Source of the DNA: Nanosyncoccus sp963540965
GTDB lineage: Bacteria; Patescibacteriota; Saccharimonadia; Saccharimonadales; Saccharimonadaceae
Reading direction: 5' to 3'
Assembly: GCA_963540965.1 (NCBI GenBank)
Contig: CAUTSA010000003.1
Location: forward strand, 30,412-94,411
Length of the DNA stretch: 64,000 bases
In this document: positions 8,631 to 18,565 of the stretch, in pieces
How positions within the stretch are numbered: the stretch's first letter is position 1
Layout: each line of letters opens with the position of its first letter
Notes under the pieces: generated by a model
Database searches by the model: none
What the model saw: only the letters and a program-made list of their open reading frames with translations
Told to the model about the DNA's origin: nothing
Program-made: the position numbers and the translations under genes

Positions 8631-9161
8631 ATGGCTGTCGAAATTGAAGGTAGAATTCCAAACATTAATCCAGAAGAAGTAAAAGATAAACTTCTTGCCA
8701 TTGGCGCTAAATCACTTGGCTTCTATAATTTTCGGCGTTACGTTTTTGATCCAACCATAGGCGCTCCTCATCGTTGGTTGCGCTTGCGCACTGATGGCAA
8801 TAAAACCACTCTCACCTTCAAAGAACTTAGTAATGATTCGTTCTCTGGCACTGAAGAGTGGGAGATTGAGGTCTCTGATTTTGAGACTACTTTAGAGATC
8901 TTAGAAAAAACCGGCATTAAACATCGTAGTTATCAAGAAAATACCCGTGATGAATATGAATATCATGGCGCCAAGCTCTCCATCGACCACTGGCCAAAGC
9001 TCGGATATTTGCTAGAAATAGAGGTTGAAAAAGAAGAAGATATCTATGATATCACTAGCAAACTCGGCTTTAATCCACAGGATATTGTCTCAGCCAATCA
9101 TGCGGAGCTATATCAAAATATCGGCATCGACGTCAATAACTGTGACGTTCTAAAATTTTAG
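8631..9161 (+). CDS. CYTH-domain protein, class IV adenylate cyclase-like
   Basis: This 176-aa protein opens with VEIEGRIP, the metal-binding ExExR/K-type strand. It continues through RRYVFDPT, HRWLRLRTDG, TLTFKE, EEWEIEVSD, DEYEYHGAKLSIDHWPKLG and LLEIEVE. The set matches the CyaB/CYTH fold; the spacing between DHWP and LEIE is typical of class IV cyclase-like members. The substrate (ATP or another organic triphosphate) is not decided by sequence. The start follows AAGAGGAA. It is only distantly similar to the CYTH protein at 5604. Confidence 0.75.
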   Translation: MAVEIEGRIPNINPEEVKDKLLAIGAKSLGFYNFRRYVFDPTIGAPHRWLRLRTDGNKTTLTFKELSNDSFSGTEEWEIEVSDFETTLEILEKTGIKHRSYQENTRDEYEYHGAKLSIDHWPKLGYLLEIEVEKEEDIYDITSKLGFNPQDIVSANHAELYQNIGIDVNNCDVLKF

Positions 9162-9238
9162 TCACCTCAATAATCTGTTAAAGCCCCGAGTTTTATCCAG
9201 AATCTTCTACCCTAACCCTCTTATGCTATACTAAAATC

Positions 9239-10888
9239 ATGAATAATCTACATTATGATGGACCAATTGTTTTAGCTGTACTTGATGGCGTCGGCCTCAG
9301 AAACGACGAATACGGAAATGCCGTCGTGCAGTCTCATTCTGAGTTCATCGATCAGCTTTTCGATAAATATCCTTGGGTCTCTCTCAAGGCTTCCGGTGAA
9401 GCCGTCGGTATCCTAAAAGGACAGATGGGCAACTCTGAAGTTGGACATAACGCTCTTGGTGCCGGTCAAATTATCAAGCAGGGTATTGCTAAAATCGAGG
9501 ATGATTTTAATACTGGCGCTATCTGGCAAACCGAAGCCTGGCGCGGCGCTATCGACAATGTCAAGCAAAATCACTCCACCCTACATTTTTCTGGCATCTT
9601 CTCTGATGGTGGTGTTCATAGTTCAATTTCTCAACTTTTTAAAATGCTAGAGCAGGCGCAAAAAGAAGGAATAACAAAAGTTCGCATCCACCTTATCTTA
9701 GATGGCCGTGACGTTCCACCTCAATCTGCAGATCACTACATTCGGCTTCTCGAGGATAAAATAACTGAACTAAAATCCATCTCAGATCTACCTCTTGATT
9801 ATCAAATCGCCTGTGGTGGCGGACGTATGCTTTTTTTGGCTGACCGCTATGAGGCCGATTGGAGTATTGTTAAAACTGGTTGGGATGCCATGGTCTATGG
9901 AAGGGCTGATCAGTATTTTACTTCTGCCATGCAAGCCGTTAAAGAAAATCGCTCGAAAGATCCAAACTTACAGGACCAATACTTCCCAAGTTTTGTTATC
10001 ACGGAAGCAAATTCAGATGGTCAACCTGATAAAAATCGTCCAGTTGGCCTAGTTAAAGATGGCGACAGTTTTATTTTCTATAGTTTCCGTGCAGACCGCG
10101 CCATCGAAACTGCCAAAGCCTTCACCGAGCAAGACTTCCATGGTTTTGACCGCGGCACCGAAAATAATCGCCCTCTCAATGTTTTCTTTGCTGGCATGAC
10201 CGAATATGATTCCGACCTTCATCTTCCGGAGCATTGTCTAGTTACCCCAATCACTATCAAAAATCCGCTCAACCAACTTCTTGCTGCAAATCATATAAAT
10301 CAGCTTGCCGTCGCCGAGACTGTTAAATTCGGTCATATCACTTATTATTTCAATGGTAATAGCTACGATAAAGCACCAGGCGAAGATTTTCTCGAAATTA
10401 AATCCGATACCAGGCCATTCAACGAACGCCCATGGATGAAAGCAGCTGAGATTACTGACGAAGTTCTAGATAAAATGTCTGAAACCGATGAATCAGGCAG
10501 GCCTAAATATCAATTTATCCGTATTAATTATGCGGGTGGTGATATGGTCGGTCACTTTGGTGAACTAGAGCCCACCATCACTGCCATGGAGGCTATCGAC
10601 ATCCAGCTTGCTCGTCTAGCTAAGAAGGTTGACGAACTTGGTGGCATGATGATTATCACCGCTGATCACGGTAACGCCGAGGAAGTTTTTGATCCAATTA
10701 CTCAAAAGCCAAAGACCTCACACACTCTTAACCCTGTTCCATGCTGGTTCTATGACAATACCGAAAATCAAAAGAAATATCAGCCGCAGCAGCTCACGGA
10801 TGCTGGGTTATCTAATGTGGCCCCAACCATTGCTAAGCTTTTTGGTATTTCTGACCTTCCAGATTCCTGGCGCCAGCCTCTAATCTAG
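9239..10888 (+). CDS. gpmI: 2,3-bisphosphoglycerate-independent phosphoglycerate mutase
   Basis: The enzyme interconverts 3- and 2-phosphoglycerate in glycolysis using two metal ions. VLDGVGLRNDEYGNAV opens the protein. GQMGNSEVGHNALGAG near residue 62 carries the catalytic Ser, LILDGRDVPP is the DGRD metal/substrate motif, and ITADHGNAE is the C-terminal metal site. The length of 549 aa is normal (about 510-550). TATACT (9227-9232) ends 6 nt before the ATG and no Shine-Dalgarno is present, so translation probably starts on a leaderless mRNA. Confidence 0.96.
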   Translation: MNNLHYDGPIVLAVLDGVGLRNDEYGNAVVQSHSEFIDQLFDKYPWVSLKASGEAVGILKGQMGNSEVGHNALGAGQIIKQGIAKIEDDFNTGAIWQTEAWRGAIDNVKQNHSTLHFSGIFSDGGVHSSISQLFKMLEQAQKEGITKVRIHLILDGRDVPPQSADHYIRLLEDKITELKSISDLPLDYQIACGGGRMLFLADRYEADWSIVKTGWDAMVYGRADQYFTSAMQAVKENRSKDPNLQDQYFPSFVITEANSDGQPDKNRPVGLVKDGDSFIFYSFRADRAIETAKAFTEQDFHGFDRGTENNRPLNVFFAGMTEYDSDLHLPEHCLVTPITIKNPLNQLLAANHINQLAVAETVKFGHITYYFNGNSYDKAPGEDFLEIKSDTRPFNERPWMKAAEITDEVLDKMSETDESGRPKYQFIRINYAGGDMVGHFGELEPTITAMEAIDIQLARLAKKVDELGGMMIITADHGNAEEVFDPITQKPKTSHTLNPVPCWFYDNTENQKKYQPQQLTDAGLSNVAPTIAKLFGISDLPDSWRQPLI

Positions 10889-10994
10889 CTTCTGCTGGGT
10901 ATAAAAGCTATAAAAATTCTAGCAAAATATTCATTATGTGATATAATCAGCAAAGAAAAAAGACAATTTTTTTGGTGGGAATAAAGGAGCTATT

Positions 10995-11846
10995 ATGCAA
11001 AAGATTACGAAAGCAATCATTCCAGTAGCTGGATGGGGCACTCGCCGCCTTCCAATTACAAAAATTATTGAAAAATCAATGCTTCCTGTCGGTAACCGAC
11101 CTCTTGTCGATTATTCGGTGCAAGAGTTAATCAAGGCCGGTATTACCGATATCTATATGGTCATCAGTAATGTTGAGCCCTGCCAGGTTCAGGAATTCTA
11201 CCGCGATAATCTAGCCTTAAATGACTATCTTGTCGAGCGTGGTAAGGCTGATCGTCTAGCTCTTGCAAAGACTCTTCCAGATCACGTCAAAATTCACTAC
11301 ACCACTCAAGATCCAGCCGGTCGTTATGGCACTGCAGTTCCTATTGCCTTAGTTGTCGAGGAATATAATCTTGATGAGCCAGTCCTCGTCTTCATGGGTG
11401 ACGATTTTGTCTGGAATCCAGACGGTGAATCTGCCGCCGAATCTCTTATTCATTCACTGCAAAGTGAAAACGAGTCAGCTATTCTAGGTGTTGAAATTCC
11501 TCGCGAAAAAGTCGACAAATATGGTGTTCTCAGTGTCCAAGATGGCAAGCTTGTCGATGTTGTTGAAAAACCAAGCGTAGAGGAAGCTCCTTCGAATATG
11601 ATTAATGTTAGCAAATACATTATGTCTCGCGATCTTCTGCGTCGTGTGGTTAATTACGTCAAGTCTCATGACTTCGGCCCCCTCGATCAGGAATATCTAG
11701 TAACCGATCCAATCGACGAATATATTAAAGAGGGCGGTATTATGCGTGTCGCTCCTACTACTGGTGAGTATCTCGACGGCGGCTCTGTAGAAGGTTGGGT
11801 CCACGCTAATAATGTCGTCACCGGCTATCAAGCTAAGCAGAAATAA
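10995..11846 (+). CDS. galU: UTP-glucose-1-phosphate uridylyltransferase / sugar nucleotidyltransferase
   Basis: The N-terminal signature AIIPVAGWGTRRLPITK is the nucleotide-binding loop of GalU-type enzymes, followed by KSMLPVGNRPLVDYSV. VFMGDDFVW supplies the metal-binding Asp. VVEKPS and the DGGSVEGWV-like end fit GalU (usual length 280-300 aa, here 283). It would make UDP-glucose for glycan or lipid synthesis, but specificity for glucose over other sugars is not certain. AAGGAG precedes the ATG. The XRE-MurA gene follows in the same direction after 69 bp, so the two may form a wall-precursor unit. Confidence 0.85.
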   Translation: MQKITKAIIPVAGWGTRRLPITKIIEKSMLPVGNRPLVDYSVQELIKAGITDIYMVISNVEPCQVQEFYRDNLALNDYLVERGKADRLALAKTLPDHVKIHYTTQDPAGRYGTAVPIALVVEEYNLDEPVLVFMGDDFVWNPDGESAAESLIHSLQSENESAILGVEIPREKVDKYGVLSVQDGKLVDVVEKPSVEEAPSNMINVSKYIMSRDLLRRVVNYVKSHDFGPLDQEYLVTDPIDEYIKEGGIMRVAPTTGEYLDGGSVEGWVHANNVVTGYQAKQK

Positions 11847-11915
11847 ATTAAGTCCCAGCTTGCTATTATTGGCATCGAAAAATATCACCACAAGAATATT
11901 TTACAAAGGAGAATT

Positions 11916-13466
11916 ATGGCAAAACCACGCACATACCAAGAGGAAATTGGTCTAGTTGTTTCGAATATGCGTCGCGAAAAGGGTCTTACTCAGGCTCAAC
12001 TCGCGAATATGATTGGCACCTCACAATCTGCCATCCATCGCATAGAAAAAGGTGATCAGAATACCTCGCTTGAAATGATCAAGAAGGTCTCCTCAGCTCT
12101 CGGCGGTCAGATCCTCTCTATTAATGACTCCTCATCCCAATCTTTTCGGGTTAATGGTGGTCGTACTTTGAGTGGCACTATCACCATCAATACTTCTAAA
12201 AATGCTGCTGTTGGTTTGCTTTGCGCCAGTTTATTAAATCGTGGTCGCACCGTACTTCATCATGTTGCTCGCATCGAAGAAGTCTTTCGTATTATCGAAG
12301 TCCTCGAGTCAATTGGTGTAAAGTGCCGCTGGTTTAATCGTCGTCGTGATCTTGAAATTATTACACCACGCGAATTAAAAATGGATGAATTGGATCTTGA
12401 TGCCGCTCGTAAAACCCGCTCCATCATCATGTTCCTAGGTCCCCTCCTTCATCGCTACCAAAATTTTAAGTTACCTTATGCTGGTGGTTGTTCTCTAGGT
12501 ACTCGCACTGTCGATCCGCACCTCAAAGCCCTCTCTGCTTTTGGTCTTGAAGTTGATGCCAAATGTAATGCTGGATTTTATGAAGCAACTGTAAATCAGG
12601 CTGAACTTCAGAGCGAGACAAATAAGCGTATTGTTCTGATTGAGCGTGGTGATACCGTAACCGAAAACGTTCTCATGGCCGCCGCCCTCTATCCGGGCAA
12701 GACCACGATCATTGGTGCCTCTCCGAATTATATGGTGCAGGATGTCTGTTTCTTCCTACAAAAACTTGGGGTTAAAATTGAAGGAATCGGCTCAACTACT
12801 CTTGAAATTGAGGGTCTCGAAAAAATTGATGAGGATGTCGACTATTATCCTAGCGAGGATCCGATCGAAGCAATGTCTTTCATTGCTGCCGCCCTCGTTA
12901 CTAAATCTGAAATCACTATCAGTCGTGCTCCTATCGAGTTTCTTGAAATCGAGCTTGAAGTACTTCATACTATGCACGCTCGGATTGATCGCTCAGAGGA
13001 ATATCGTTCCTTTAATGGCGAAACCCGCCTCGTTGATTTGACGATTCATAAATCTGATCTCGTTGCGCCAACAGACAAGATTCACCCAATGCCATTTCCA
13101 GGTCTCAACATTGATAATCTACCTTTCTTTAGCGTAATTGCTGCAACGGCTACCGGTCGTACACTAATACATGACTGGGTCTTCGAGAATCGTGCTATCT
13201 ATTCGACTTATCTTTCAAATCTTAACGCCAAAATTGAGCTACTTGATGCTCATCGTGTCTATGTCGAAGGTCCAACCAACTGGCATTCTGCGGAGCTTGT
13301 CGCTCCTCCAGCCCTCCGACCTGCCGTCGTAGTGCTAATCGCCATGCTAGCTGCTCCTGGTGTCTCGATTTTACGTAATGTCTATTCCATTAATCGTGGT
13401 TATCAGAACTTTGCCAAGCGCCTTAATCACCTTGGCGCCGATATTCGCCCAGTCTCTGGCATTTAG
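11916..13466 (+). CDS. murA: XRE-type HTH domain fused to MurA (UDP-GlcNAc 1-carboxyvinyltransferase)
   Basis: Residues about 8-68 form a helix-turn-helix of the Cro/XRE type (LTQAQLANMIGTSQSAIHRI is its core). From about residue 78 the protein is MurA, which transfers enolpyruvate from PEP to UDP-GlcNAc in the first committed step of peptidoglycan synthesis. SKNAA supplies the conserved Lys-Asn, AGGCSLGTRTVDPH carries the active-site Cys, PFPGLNIDN the conserved Asp, and WVFENR the late Arg. The MurA part is about 435 aa, near full length. AAGGAG precedes the ATG and the HTH is in frame with no internal Shine-Dalgarno, so the fusion looks genuine. A DNA-binding role in self-regulation is inference. 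Confidence 0.9.
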   Translation: MAKPRTYQEEIGLVVSNMRREKGLTQAQLANMIGTSQSAIHRIEKGDQNTSLEMIKKVSSALGGQILSINDSSSQSFRVNGGRTLSGTITINTSKNAAVGLLCASLLNRGRTVLHHVARIEEVFRIIEVLESIGVKCRWFNRRRDLEIITPRELKMDELDLDAARKTRSIIMFLGPLLHRYQNFKLPYAGGCSLGTRTVDPHLKALSAFGLEVDAKCNAGFYEATVNQAELQSETNKRIVLIERGDTVTENVLMAAALYPGKTTIIGASPNYMVQDVCFFLQKLGVKIEGIGSTTLEIEGLEKIDEDVDYYPSEDPIEAMSFIAAALVTKSEITISRAPIEFLEIELEVLHTMHARIDRSEEYRSFNGETRLVDLTIHKSDLVAPTDKIHPMPFPGLNIDNLPFFSVIAATATGRTLIHDWVFENRAIYSTYLSNLNAKIELLDAHRVYVEGPTNWHSAELVAPPALRPAVVVLIAMLAAPGVSILRNVYSINRGYQNFAKRLNHLGADIRPVSGI

Positions 13467-13485
13467 CTTATGTTATAATCGACAT

Positions 13486-14334
13486 ATGTTACAGGTATTC
13501 AAACTCCAGAATATCGAGGAATTTATTTCTGAAATCAAAATCTCTAAACTTATTTTTAGTAGCTTTATTTTGATTGCAGCGATCTTCGCGGGCGTTTGTT
13601 GTCAAATTAATCAGACCGAACAGAATGCTAATTATGTAAAAAAATATCTTGCCAGCAAGAAGGGCTACTATTCGAACCTAGTCACAAATACTCGTCGTCA
13701 GGTGACGGAAAAATACTATGGCACTCAGACAAAAACTGAGGAATTCTCTGAGCAGTTTACTACTGATTTTTATAAAAAAATCAGCCAACTTCAAGATTCC
13801 GATCTCAAGGAAGGCATAGTTTTTATGCAGTTAAAATATCTCAATGATTATTTTACGGAAATTTTAGAACAAAGTATTAACCAAGAAGCTTATGTCACAC
13901 ACCTAAATCGTTTTCTTGATCTCAGGTTTTCCGGGCAAGATAACTTTAATAGTATCAAGACTCAGATCAATAATAGTATGGCTGCTAAAATCGACCAGTT
14001 ACTTTCAAAGGAGCGTCTATCGGTCCACCCCCAAGTTCTTGCAAACTTTATCTCGCCCATGGTTGAGGTCTATTATCACCAGCTAATTTCAATTAGTCAT
14101 GCCAACACAAATCTCTATCAAAGCAATTCCGCTCTCCATTTTCTTATCCTCAACCTTCCGATCATCATCTTCCTGGTCTGCTTAATTATTGGCTATTTCT
14201 TCTATACTAGCGTTGGCGGTCGCCTACTTGCCTTTTGCTTTATCCTGATTTTCTTCTTCATTTCCTTCCTCTTGCAGGCCCCAGTCTCTAATCACAATAT
14301 TGACTTAACTTATAGTGATATAATCAAGACATGA
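13486..14334 (+). CDS. Membrane protein of unknown function
   Basis: This 282-aa protein has one N-terminal transmembrane segment (about residues 20-40, LIFSSFILIAAIFAG) and a central hydrophilic domain of about 180 residues. Two C-terminal membrane segments (near 225-245 and 250-270) follow. I recognise no domain. The start is placed at the ATG at 13486, 6 nt after TATAAT (13474-13479), not at an upstream GTG inside murA. The stop overlaps the next gene's ATG (ATGA), so it is translationally coupled to the PcrA-type helicase. Confidence 0.7.
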   Translation: MLQVFKLQNIEEFISEIKISKLIFSSFILIAAIFAGVCCQINQTEQNANYVKKYLASKKGYYSNLVTNTRRQVTEKYYGTQTKTEEFSEQFTTDFYKKISQLQDSDLKEGIVFMQLKYLNDYFTEILEQSINQEAYVTHLNRFLDLRFSGQDNFNSIKTQINNSMAAKIDQLLSKERLSVHPQVLANFISPMVEVYYHQLISISHANTNLYQSNSALHFLILNLPIIIFLVCLIIGYFFYTSVGGRLLAFCFILIFFFISFLLQAPVSNHNIDLTYSDIIKT

Positions 14335-16550
14335 ATATTTTTACGGAGGGACTAAATCCTGCTCAAAAAGAAGCAGTAGAAACTTTAACTGGGCCACTTT
14401 TAATTTTGGCTGGCGCCGGTTCTGGTAAGACTAAAACCTTAACCCATCGCATTGCTAACTTAATCTCTCATGGCATTCCAGGAGAGCGTATTCTAGCTGT
14501 CACTTTTACCAACAAAGCCGCCAGGGAAATGCGCGAGCGCTTATGGAGGCTACTTCAGCAATCTCGTTCAAACGCCTACCTTACTCCACAATTTTCCGAC
14601 GACATCGTTGCAGATAATACTGCCCTCCTTGCTTCTGATTCCACACTGGGCCAAGATACAGATCTTGACGGCTTCACCGATCCTCCTCGTAGCTTCATGA
14701 ACTATATGGGGACTTTTCACGGAATCTGCGTCAAAATCCTGCGTATCGAACATCAAGCCGCTGGGCTTGATAAGAATTTCGTTATCTATGATACTGACGA
14801 TCAGATCTCTCTCATTAAGCAAGCCATGAAGGATCTCAAAATTGACGACAAAACTTTAAGGCCAAAATCTATCCAAGGCACCATTTCTCACTGTAAGAAT
14901 ATTGGGCAAACTCCAGAGGAATTTGAAGAGGAGGCATATTATCCGAATCAGGTTAAAACCGCCAAAATCTTCGCTCGCTATGAGAAACTAAAACGCGATT
15001 CTTTTGCCTTAGATTTTGATGACTTACTACTTGAGGTTACTCATCTTTTTGAAAAACATCGTGAGGTGCGTGAACGCTGGCAAAATCGCTTTGAGCATAT
15101 TTTGATTGATGAGTATCAGGACACCAACCAGATTCAGTATCGTTTGGTTAAGGCCTTAGTTAACCAAGATAGAAATATTTGCGTAGTGGGGGATGACTGG
15201 CAGTCGATTTATTCCTGGCGTGGTGCAGATTTTACGAATATTTTAAATTTTGAGCGTGATTTTCCAGGCGCTAAGACCATTAAGCTGGAGCAGAATTACC
15301 GCAGTACTGGTAATATTTTAACGGCTAGTCAGAAAATCATTAATCAAAATAAAACTCGCACGGATAAGGAATTATTTACTACTGCCGGCGATGGTGAGCC
15401 TATTGAAATTGAGTCTATGATGGATGAAACCGCCGAGGCAAACTATGTCGCACTGAAAATCATCAATCTTCTGGCAAATTCTAAAACCACCATGCAAAAT
15501 GGCGAGCTCATCAAAGACTTTACTAGTTATTCTGATTTTGCCGTCCTTTATCGTACCAATGCGCAGTCCTATGCTATTGAAAAAGCCCTGATTTCTCATC
15601 AAATTCCCTACAAGATTATTGGTGGTGTACGCTTCTATGATCGCAAGGAAGTCAAAGATGTTCTGGCGGTCCTGAAATTGATTGTCAATTTCCATGATCG
15701 TATCAGTCTTGATCGAATTTGTCGCAATTTGTTATCCGGTATTGGTCCAGCCAGCCTTGAGAAAATTCATACCTTCCTAAATCAATCCGAAGGTTATGAC
15801 CAGTCCGCACAAGGGAAAAATAACGCCCTACTTGATACTGGTCTCTCTGATACTCTTTCTGGTAAAGCCAAAAATAGCTTTGCAAGACTGCAGAATTTTT
15901 TGCGCGATCTTGATCTGTCACTCAAGCCGGCCGAAATCACAGAGCAGACTATCCATTATTTTGGCTTAGTTGAATCTCTTCGAGATGGTACCCCAACTGG
16001 TGATGAAAGAGCCGAAAATCTCAATACTATGATTGGTAATGCCAGTGAGTTTGATGTTCTCGAGGATTTTCTTGCTGAAGCCAGCCTCATGTCTTCCGCC
16101 GATGAACAGACCTCGACGAACTTCGTTACTCTCATGACCATTCATGCCGCCAAGGGTCTTGAATTTCCGGCCGTCTTCCTGGTTGGGCTCGAAGAAGGTC
16201 TCTTCCCGAGCTCTCGCTCTGATGATGAAGAGGCAATTGAGGAAGAACGTCGTCTAGCTTATGTAGGAATGACTAGGGCCAGAAAGCTACTTATTTTAAC
16301 TTACGCCGGATCCCGTTTTTCGAACGGGCAGCGCAGTTATAACATGCCATCACGTTTTCTGATCGAGCTAGGCTATGATCCTTATAGTTCACAAAATGCT
16401 TCGCAATCCCATAATTCGTATAACCCGTATGACTCATACAGTCCGTATAACTCACATAATTTCAGCCAGTCCAATAATTCTCGCTCCTTTGATCCATTCA
16501 ACGATGATATCGAATACGATGAGGTCGACCCTTTTCCAGATGATTTTTAA
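14331..16550 (+). CDS. pcrA: ATP-dependent DNA helicase PcrA/UvrD
   Basis: This is a full-length superfamily 1 helicase (739 aa). Q-motif NPAQKEAV, Walker A AGAGSGKTKTLTHRI, TFTNKAAREMRER (Ia), ILIDEYQDTN (II), VGDDWQSIYSWRGA (III), LEQNYRST (IV), TIHAAKGLEF (V) and AYVGMTRAR (VI) are all present. It unwinds DNA in excision repair and removes recombinase from DNA. About 75 C-terminal residues are a Ser/Asn/Tyr-rich low-complexity tail ending acidic, perhaps for partner binding. A TATAAT at 14319-14324 lies 6 nt before the ATG, so besides coupling to the upstream gene it may have its own leaderless transcript. Confidence 0.95.
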   Translation: MNIFTEGLNPAQKEAVETLTGPLLILAGAGSGKTKTLTHRIANLISHGIPGERILAVTFTNKAAREMRERLWRLLQQSRSNAYLTPQFSDDIVADNTALLASDSTLGQDTDLDGFTDPPRSFMNYMGTFHGICVKILRIEHQAAGLDKNFVIYDTDDQISLIKQAMKDLKIDDKTLRPKSIQGTISHCKNIGQTPEEFEEEAYYPNQVKTAKIFARYEKLKRDSFALDFDDLLLEVTHLFEKHREVRERWQNRFEHILIDEYQDTNQIQYRLVKALVNQDRNICVVGDDWQSIYSWRGADFTNILNFERDFPGAKTIKLEQNYRSTGNILTASQKIINQNKTRTDKELFTTAGDGEPIEIESMMDETAEANYVALKIINLLANSKTTMQNGELIKDFTSYSDFAVLYRTNAQSYAIEKALISHQIPYKIIGGVRFYDRKEVKDVLAVLKLIVNFHDRISLDRICRNLLSGIGPASLEKIHTFLNQSEGYDQSAQGKNNALLDTGLSDTLSGKAKNSFARLQNFLRDLDLSLKPAEITEQTIHYFGLVESLRDGTPTGDERAENLNTMIGNASEFDVLEDFLAEASLMSSADEQTSTNFVTLMTIHAAKGLEFPAVFLVGLEEGLFPSSRSDDEEAIEEERRLAYVGMTRARKLLILTYAGSRFSNGQRSYNMPSRFLIELGYDPYSSQNASQSHNSYNPYDSYSPYNSHNFSQSNNSRSFDPFNDDIEYDEVDPFPDDF

Positions 16551-16653
16551 TCGATAACATCCATGCTTTGGTCGAACAATGTCAATTACTACGAATTAGT
16601 CGCCAACGGTGCCACTCTTTAGTATTAAATCTTGTTATGGTATAATAGCGGAG

Positions 16654-17691
16654 ATGAAATTAAAAGCATCTTACTACAGGCTCTTCTGTGGTTTTAGTAT
16701 CAGTGTTTTTATCTTAACCTTAGTCCTAGGTGTCTTTTTTAGCATGCGCCCAACTTACGCTGAGTCGAATAGTTCTGACAATGGTGTTGTTTCTGACAGC
16801 CACTTTGTTACTTTCTATGATGATTCAAAGTCTCTTACCATCAAAACCAGCGCCAAAACCGTCAAAGAGGCTCTTGAACGCGCCAAGATCAATTATCACG
16901 ACACGGATCGTGTTGAGCCAGCCCTTACTGATGAAATTAATTCCGATAGTTTTCGTATTAATATTTATCGTTCTCGTCCAGTTATTATTAAGGCGGGCAC
17001 CACCAGTAAATTCATCATGTCTGCCAATCTTGATCCAAAAGAAATTGCCCGTGATGCTGGCATTACTATTTATGATGGTGACGAGCTTAATTTAATATCC
17101 GGTCAAAATATCCTTGAATCAGGTATCGCTACCACCTATCAACTCACTCGTAATGGCGGTCGTACTATTACTATTGAGGAAGATATTCCATACGCCGAAA
17201 AGACTATTAGCGATACTTCACTTGCTACCGGTCAGACCAACCTTCGTCAGGTTGGGGAATTAGGTCGTAAGAGTTCTGTCTACCGTGTGAATTTTGTTAA
17301 TGGTAAGGAAGTTTCTCGTGAACTAATCAGTTCTGAAACTGTTAAAAACCCAGTTGACCGCATCACTGCAGTTGGCATGAAAAAATCAGTTCCTCCCGAA
17401 TGGGAAGCCTGTGCCTCCTACGCACGTGCCGCTGGTGTTTCCGAAGCGGATCTTCATGTTGCTCTCACCTTAATCTATCGTGAGTCAGGCTGTCGTTTTG
17501 ACGCTACTAATGCCGGCAGTGGTGCTTATGGTATTCCGCAAGCGCTTCCAGGCTCCAAAATGGCCAGTGCTGGTGCAGACTGGCAGACCAACCCGGTCAC
17601 TCAAATCCGTTGGATGATTGGCTATGTCACTGGCCGTTATGGCGGTTGGAGTCAGGCTTGGAACTTCTGGCAATCACGCCACTGGTACTAG
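16654..17691 (+). CDS. Secreted DUF348/G5-domain lytic transglycosylase (Rpf/YabE-like)
   Basis: The order is an N-terminal signal/anchor (about residues 8-30, then SMRPTYA with a possible signal peptidase site), a ubiquitin-like DUF348 repeat region (to about 150), and a G5-like domain (about 165-235, NGGRTITIEEDIPYAEKTI). A C-terminal SLT transglycosylase follows with LIYRESGCRF (catalytic Glu) and GAYGIPQALPG, AWNFWQ. Such proteins cleave peptidoglycan glycan strands for growth, division or host contact. The ATG at 16654 is chosen because TATAAT (16641-16646) lies 7 nt upstream and the hydrophobic signal then starts properly. Length is 345 aa. Confidence 0.88.
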   Translation: MKLKASYYRLFCGFSISVFILTLVLGVFFSMRPTYAESNSSDNGVVSDSHFVTFYDDSKSLTIKTSAKTVKEALERAKINYHDTDRVEPALTDEINSDSFRINIYRSRPVIIKAGTTSKFIMSANLDPKEIARDAGITIYDGDELNLISGQNILESGIATTYQLTRNGGRTITIEEDIPYAEKTISDTSLATGQTNLRQVGELGRKSSVYRVNFVNGKEVSRELISSETVKNPVDRITAVGMKKSVPPEWEACASYARAAGVSEADLHVALTLIYRESGCRFDATNAGSGAYGIPQALPGSKMASAGADWQTNPVTQIRWMIGYVTGRYGGWSQAWNFWQSRHWY

Positions 17692-17700
17692 GAGAAACTG

Positions 17701-18498
17701 ATGCTACAGAATAAAAAACACCTTGGACAAAACTGGCTCAAAAACCGACCAGTTCTTGAAGAAATCGCTGAAAGCGCAGTGATAGACACTGATGATCCGG
17801 AAACTCCTCAGCCCCTCTGTCTTGAAATTGGCCCAGGCCTCGGTACTCTCACTAGTTCTCTGCTTCGTCGCTTTCCAAAAGTTCTTGCTGTCGAATATGA
17901 TGAAAAGCTTGCCACCAACCTTCCAAATTCTTTTCCTGGTAAAAATCTCCAGGTTGTACATCAAGATTTTCTTCAATTTGATCTCAATCAAATCAAAGAG
18001 CCCTATGTTGCGGTTGGTAACATTCCTTATTACATCACCAGTCCAATCATTCAGAAATTAATTTCCGCCTCCAATCCACCAGAGAAAATTGTTTTGCTTA
18101 TGCAAAAAGAAGTCGCCGATCGCTTACTTTTGGATGTGGGGCGATATACTTATCTCACCCTTGCCGTCCTTAATTTTGCCGACGTCTATCCAGGAGTTTT
18201 TGTCGACTGCAGCCTCTTTACGCCACCACCCAAAGTTGACTCAGCTTCTGTTATTTTAGCCCCACGCCCAGCTCCAATTGTGGGTACGGAGGTTTTACGC
18301 TTCATTAAGCAGTGTTTTATGAATCCACGTAAAAAGCTAATTACTTGTCTTCCATATATTACTCAAAAATCGCGTGAAGAAATTAAAGAGCTTTATCAAA
18401 CTCTAGGTCTGGAAGAGAATTATCGCCCTGCTGATCTCACTCTTTCTGATTGGCAAAAAGTTTACGATTTTGCTAAAAAATCTAGTCCAAGTTGTTGA
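17701..18498 (+). CDS. rsmA: 16S rRNA (adenine1518/1519-N6,N6)-dimethyltransferase
   Basis: RsmA/KsgA dimethylates two adjacent adenines near the 3' end of 16S rRNA during small-subunit assembly. HLGQNWLKN opens the protein, LEIGPGLGTLT is SAM motif I, and NIPYYITSPI is the target-base motif IV. FTPPPKVDSA lies near the end. Length 265 aa is normal. AGGAG lies before the ATG, 10 bp after the transglycosylase stop, so the two are cotranscribed. An Erm-like paralogue is encoded at 44164. Confidence 0.95.
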   Translation: MLQNKKHLGQNWLKNRPVLEEIAESAVIDTDDPETPQPLCLEIGPGLGTLTSSLLRRFPKVLAVEYDEKLATNLPNSFPGKNLQVVHQDFLQFDLNQIKEPYVAVGNIPYYITSPIIQKLISASNPPEKIVLLMQKEVADRLLLDVGRYTYLTLAVLNFADVYPGVFVDCSLFTPPPKVDSASVILAPRPAPIVGTEVLRFIKQCFMNPRKKLITCLPYITQKSREEIKELYQTLGLEENYRPADLTLSDWQKVYDFAKKSSPSC

Positions 18499-18565
18499 GA
18501 TCGGCTAATTATGTTAAGATAAACATAAGCGTTTATCTAATATTTTATCTAATCAAAGGAACAAA

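Noticed and set aside
13360..13485. Upstream GTG start for the membrane protein at 13486
   Set aside because: It lies in another frame inside murA, gives shadow-like sequence, and the TATAAT box right before 13486 marks the real start.
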